Below are positions 60,486 to 64,000 of a stretch of 64,000 nt of DNA, piece after piece. Both the position numbers and the translations under genes were made by a program. The stretch covers positions 20,181,908-20,245,907 of the forward strand of contig OX291541.1 in the NCBI GenBank assembly GCA_946406115.1, read 5' to 3'. The notes under the pieces are model-generated. The model was not told where the DNA came from. It worked only from the letters and a program-made list of their open reading frames with translations, and searched no databases. This DNA comes from Apoda limacodes. Its lineage: Eukaryota; Arthropoda; Insecta; Lepidoptera; Limacodidae. Each line of letters opens with the position of its first letter. Position 1 is the first letter of the stretch.

Positions 60486-60589
60486 TATACTTATTAATTA
60501 TTTATTTATTTAATTAGTAGGTAATTATCGATCACTCTGAACTGTTTGTAATGTTTGCTCTGATGTATGTTTTTGTACAGTTTTATAAT

Positions 60590-60852
60590 AAGTCACGATT
60601 TATCCTACGAATATTAAAAATGTAAAAGTATATCTGTATGAATATTTGTATCTCAATCATACTTTAACCACAGTTCGGATCGAGAAGAAACTTGGCACAC
60701 ATATATAAGGTTCTGGAATAGGGCATAGGTAACTTTTTATCCCTCGCGGGAATAACTAAACAAAGTATAGCTACAGCTATAGCTTGCTATAGCAAACTTC
60801 CACGCTGATAACCGGATTTTTGGGTTGGCGGAGCCGCTGGCAAAATCTAGTA
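60590..60852 (+). mobile_element. Helitron-like or related repeat
   Basis: 'gagaagaaacttggcacaca' and 'ctttttatccctcgcgggaa' with an end near 'gctggcaaaatctagt' fit the same broad repeat class. No ORF. Confidence 0.45.
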
Positions 60853-60954
60853 TTAAGGGTTTAACAGTCGCAGAATTTAACGTTTTCGAGCAAATTTGAT
60901 CGAAATTGTCTATGTAATTTGATAGCTCAGGATTCTGATTTTTTTATGTATGAA

Positions 60955-61007
60955 ATTGTATTGTATTGTATTGTATTGTATTGTATTGTATTGTATTGTA
61001 TTGTATT
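60955..61007 (+). repeat. (TATTG)n microsatellite
   Basis: About ten perfect pentamer copies, ending 24 bases before the exon at 61031. Confidence 0.95.
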
Positions 61008-61030
61008 TGTACAATAACCGTTTGTTATAG

Positions 61031-61109
61031 AATACATATCCTGTGAATCCAAACAAAGAAGAACTTTTGATAGAACTACAGGAAAAACTTTCAATAGCCG
61101 TCGAAGCTG
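61031..61109 (+). CDS. Coding exon of unknown protein (possibly same gene)
   Basis: Acceptor 'ttatag', donor 'gtatgt'. It reads 'NTYPVNPNKEELLIELQEKL' then 'SIAVEAG', a plausible helix. It joins the 62.37 kb exon exactly in phase. Joining it to the 59.2 kb exon needs a different frame from the acidic one. A (TATTG)n microsatellite lies just before it. Confidence 0.5.
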
Positions 61110-62369
61110 GTATGTATGCAACATAGACTTGGATTCACCACGCTAGCCTAGTACGGATAAGAGTAATTTTAACCCATCCCCATATGATTGTTGACCATTG
61201 TCATCGACATCAACTGGTACGGAACCCAGGACATTTCTGTGATAACTCTCGAACGAGATTAAATATATATAGAGATCTATATTGATAAAATCGATGATCA
61301 CCTCTATACCCTTTGACCGATCATCATAAAAGTTGGCAAATTAAAGTTTTTTTCATGAAAAAGATCTATTATTGTTGATTCTGTTACATCTCTCCACTAG
61401 AGGGCTCTGTGCAAATTAAAGGGCAGAACACAGAGACAGCTAGTAAATATAAATAATAAATAGATTTTGGTCTGTATGTTTGACATCGATAAACTCCGAC
61501 ACCGTTCGACCGATCATCATGAAAGTTGGCACATGTAGTGTTTTTTTCATGTAGGTCGATCTACTGTTCATTTTGTTCATTAGTACATAGTAGCAAACAC
61601 ACTTTATGACCCGGTACTCCGACTAGAAATTTCAGGATTTACCCGCCCACTTCATATGACAGTTTGAAACATAGCTATCTAATATCACGTGCACTTGAGC
61701 GAGACAAAATACCACAGCGCTTATCAGTATAAGTAAACGTGAGCGTCAAATCGGTTTTTAGGTATTTACTAGAAAACAAACTCGATTTTTTAGATTTCTG
61801 TAGAAACAGCCATGGACTTTCTAGTTAGCTAGCTATTAATATGAATTTTAATGTTATATGTTAAAAAATAGCGGTTAAAAACCGAAAAAAAATAATTCTA
61901 TCGAGGCAAATTAATGCTATCGCGTTTTTGGTAGAACAAAACATTAGGTATATGTTCTTCTACATAGGGTTAAATTTTTAACTTAAAATATTTACTACAA
62001 ATATTGATTTTTTCCATTTTAAAAAGTGTCACTTGGCGTTGGTCAGCATCTTAAGAGCTTGTATTGTATAAAGATTATCTGTACTTCCAGATATTCCTGT
62101 CAATCGGATTACTCCTTTGCTCCGTTACGAGCTGAACAAATAGTGCCCCACGGTATCAGTCACAGAAAAATCTTTTTCAGTGGCAAGTCTCGATAGGTAA
62201 AAAAATATCCTGTGATCTTTCATTTTCGCCAATTATCCCTGTACCACAAATCAGGTGATCTGAATGGTCCGTCATACAAGGTGGCTCTAGCATTTTATAT
62301 ATTAGCTAGTTTATTAGGATTGCTTGTATGCTAAATTTATCCCAAGTAATTCTCTCTGTCCTTCTGCAG
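61110..62369. other. Intron between the last two unknown exons
   Basis: Two related repeat pieces near 61310 and 61500 share 'ccgatcatca' with 'aaagttggca' and 'ttttttcatg'. Otherwise non-coding. Confidence 0.5.
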
Positions 62370-62536
62370 GAATACTGTCTCAATGTAAAGAAGATTTATG
62401 GTGCATAAGCTGTGCTTTGGAAAACAGATATATTACCAAAGACCACATCACACTGTTCTGGGAAATTTACAACGACACAATGAGACCAATAACAAGAAAA
62501 TTAAAAGACGTGATTATAATATTTTATACACTATGA
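62370..62536 (+). CDS. Terminal coding exon of unknown protein
   Basis: Acceptor 'ttctgcag' is strong. It reads 'GILSQCKEDLWCISCALENR', 'YITKDHITLFWEIYNDTMRP' and 'ITRKLKDVIIIFYTL', then TGA at 62534. The Cys/Trp-containing 'CKEDLWCISC' block looks like real protein. The function is unknown. It is phase-compatible with the exon at 61.03 kb. Confidence 0.52.
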
Positions 62537-62781
62537 TATAAATCTTGACACAAACACGCACATATACACGCATACACACACATTCCGACGGACATTGTAT
62601 AGGTATCTGAAGGTTCCCACACGAAGCCTGGCAACAAATACTAATCATTTAAATTACCATCACTTCGGCACCTAGCCTATGGCAAGAAGTGTCAGAAAAC
62701 TTCACGGTAGATCACTGTAGAACTGTAACTAATCGGCCATGCTGGTAGAGGAAACAAAAATCCCTGATTAATAGGTACTAA

Positions 62782-63050
62782 AAGGTGCCTTCTATTGACG
62801 GCATTGAGGCTATGACATCGCATAGGCATTGAAATCGTTCAGTTCACCAAATGTAAACAAACAATATGACCGTTCACTATTTTGACAGCGCATCCACTGC
62901 TTTATCTCCCGAGCATGTGCAGCCAACACGCTGAATGCGGTCCGGATGTGACGTCATAGCGCATTCATTTTTGGTCAACAGAACGATCGAATGGTCGCAT
63001 AGACAGCATTGAGGGCATTTAATGCGAATAATGCTTGTCAACAAAACGCC
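62782..63050. mobile_element. Foldback MITE family 'gcgttctattgac', copy 2
   Basis: Same family as 27047-27276: it shares 'tctattgacggcattgag', 'gagcatgtgcagccaacac' (close match), 'tgacgtcatagcgcattcat' and 'gcttgtcaacaaaacgccc'. It is slightly longer than copy 1. Confidence 0.65.
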
Positions 63051-63411
63051 CATTAAATTTAAAGGTATAACCAACTACAGCTTCAGAGGAAATATAAGAC
63101 CCAAACGAATACACACAGGTATTTAGAAACACAATTCCTGTCGTTGTAAGACCCGGACCAAGGCACAGAAGAGCGATAGGGACAACTGCGCCTCGGACTA
63201 ATTAGGTACAATCACAATCATCAAAATCAATGTTTTGTATTCCCCACTCTCCTCCCCACCGTATTGTATAATAATTACTTATCCTGAATCCCAATTAATG
63301 AATCACTAACATGAATGTTTTGTTTTCTTACAAATTATTTTTCACATTCGTTGAGCACGTCTAAAAATGCCATAAAAACGAGGCAATTTTTAGAATTTTG
63401 CAGGGTCCCAG

Positions 63412-63792
63412 TTATTTATAGGAATGGCATTTAAAAAAAGCAAAACACACAGACAGATAGTGGCTATGTATGTATATGTATCTCGTATCTAATGCCAAAA
63501 TATAGGGAGAAAACAGGGGAATACGTTTGTATGGGGAAATGCAGCCTGATTTCCTCTTAAGAAGCCTTACAATTATTTCATTTAGTCGGCCATCGAAGGC
63601 GTATAGTGAGGTGAGGTTAGCGAATTTAATTAAAAACATTACACTTGTTTCACACAGCCATGGTTTTTTAAAAGTGAATAATTGTTTCAGGATAAAAAAG
63701 ATATTCGTAATGGTGATAGCCAGACAGATAGCGGACGAGAATACCAGGATGATTATATAATTTAAGACGAATCTAATACACTTCTTTTCCAT
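63412..63792 (-). CDS. Hypothetical hydrophobic ORF
   Basis: The ATG-started open frame of 126 codons reads 'MEKKCIRFVLNYIIILVFSS' and 'ICLAITITNIFFILKQLF' with two likely membrane helices, then 'WLCETSVMFLIKFANLTSLY'. The last third overlaps a repeat-like stretch around 63480-63550. It could be a fragment of an insect chemoreceptor-type membrane protein or chance in AT-rich DNA; I cannot tell which. Confidence 0.25.
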   Translation of the reverse strand: MEKKCIRFVLNYIIILVFSSAICLAITITNIFFILKQLFTFKKPWLCETSVMFLIKFANLTSLYAFDGRLNEIIVRLLKRKSGCISPYKRIPLFSPYILALDTRYIYIHSHYLSVCFAFFKCHSYK

Positions 63793-64000
63793 ACCAACTG
63801 AATTAAATAAAATATCTATAATTTAAATATATCGCTATTAAAAACGAATTTTTACTATATAACATCGTTATTTAGCATAGGCTCAAAAAAAAATGCCTTT
63901 GAATTTATTGCCGAAGACTGGTATTTCATAAATGTATATGTATTTGCATTTTGCGTCTATGAAAAATATATTGTAATGACGCAATTTAAGAAGCAAAATA

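Overview
The window is eukaryotic, AT-rich and dense in repeats. It looks like a moth or butterfly (Lepidoptera). The basis is the intron-exon structure, an insect TRPM channel gene, and many repeat types that I recognise as common in lepidopteran genomes (LINE tails carrying 'ttggctggtagaaaatgcc', tRNA-type SINEs, Helitron-like fragments ending in 'cagctagt', foldback MITEs). The species cannot be named from this.

The minus strand from about 47.7 kb down to the left edge is one large gene: a TRPM (transient receptor potential melastatin) cation channel. I resolve 29 coding exons at 28 positions. Reading phases agree at essentially every junction, giving roughly 1,650 visible codons. Order from N to C: the SLOG/MHR region (47.7-25.2 kb), helical MHR4 and linker (23.1-19.0 kb), S1-S5 (18.3-17.2 kb), two alternative pore-S6 exons (16.4-16.6 and 15.7-15.9 kb), TRP box (15.1 kb), coiled coil (14.7-13.2 kb) and a long Ser/Pro/Arg-rich tail (11.4-0.1 kb). 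The extreme N-terminus was not found, and the C-terminus runs off the left end. The paired pore exons are the most interesting item: same phase, 66% identical over 73 aligned residues, and different precisely around the selectivity filter.

Two plus-strand MADF-domain genes sit inside TRPM introns on the opposite strand: a short single-domain gene at 32.3-32.8 kb and a three-exon MADF-BESS gene at 35.2-37.0 kb. They look like paralogues. The first one's poly(A) signal lies just beside a TRPM exon.

The region from 40 to 64 kb is mostly mobile-element debris. It holds a decayed Crypton-like tyrosine recombinase (42.4-43.3 kb) next to a 76-bp tandem array, an internally deleted pogo-like element (45.5-46.7 kb), hAT-like and TTAA-flanked MITEs (48.6-49.6 kb, one nested in the other), a broken Tc1-like DD34E transposase (53.0-53.9 kb), a hAT-type element with a perfect 8-bp target duplication (54.2-54.9 kb), and scattered LINE, SINE and Helitron-like pieces. 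An unrecognised plus-strand gene begins at 56.26 kb (acidic Ser-rich start, Arg-rich middle, Cys-Arg end). Further coding exons at 56.9, 59.2, 61.0 and 62.4 kb follow it, but the reading frame conflicts at the third exon.
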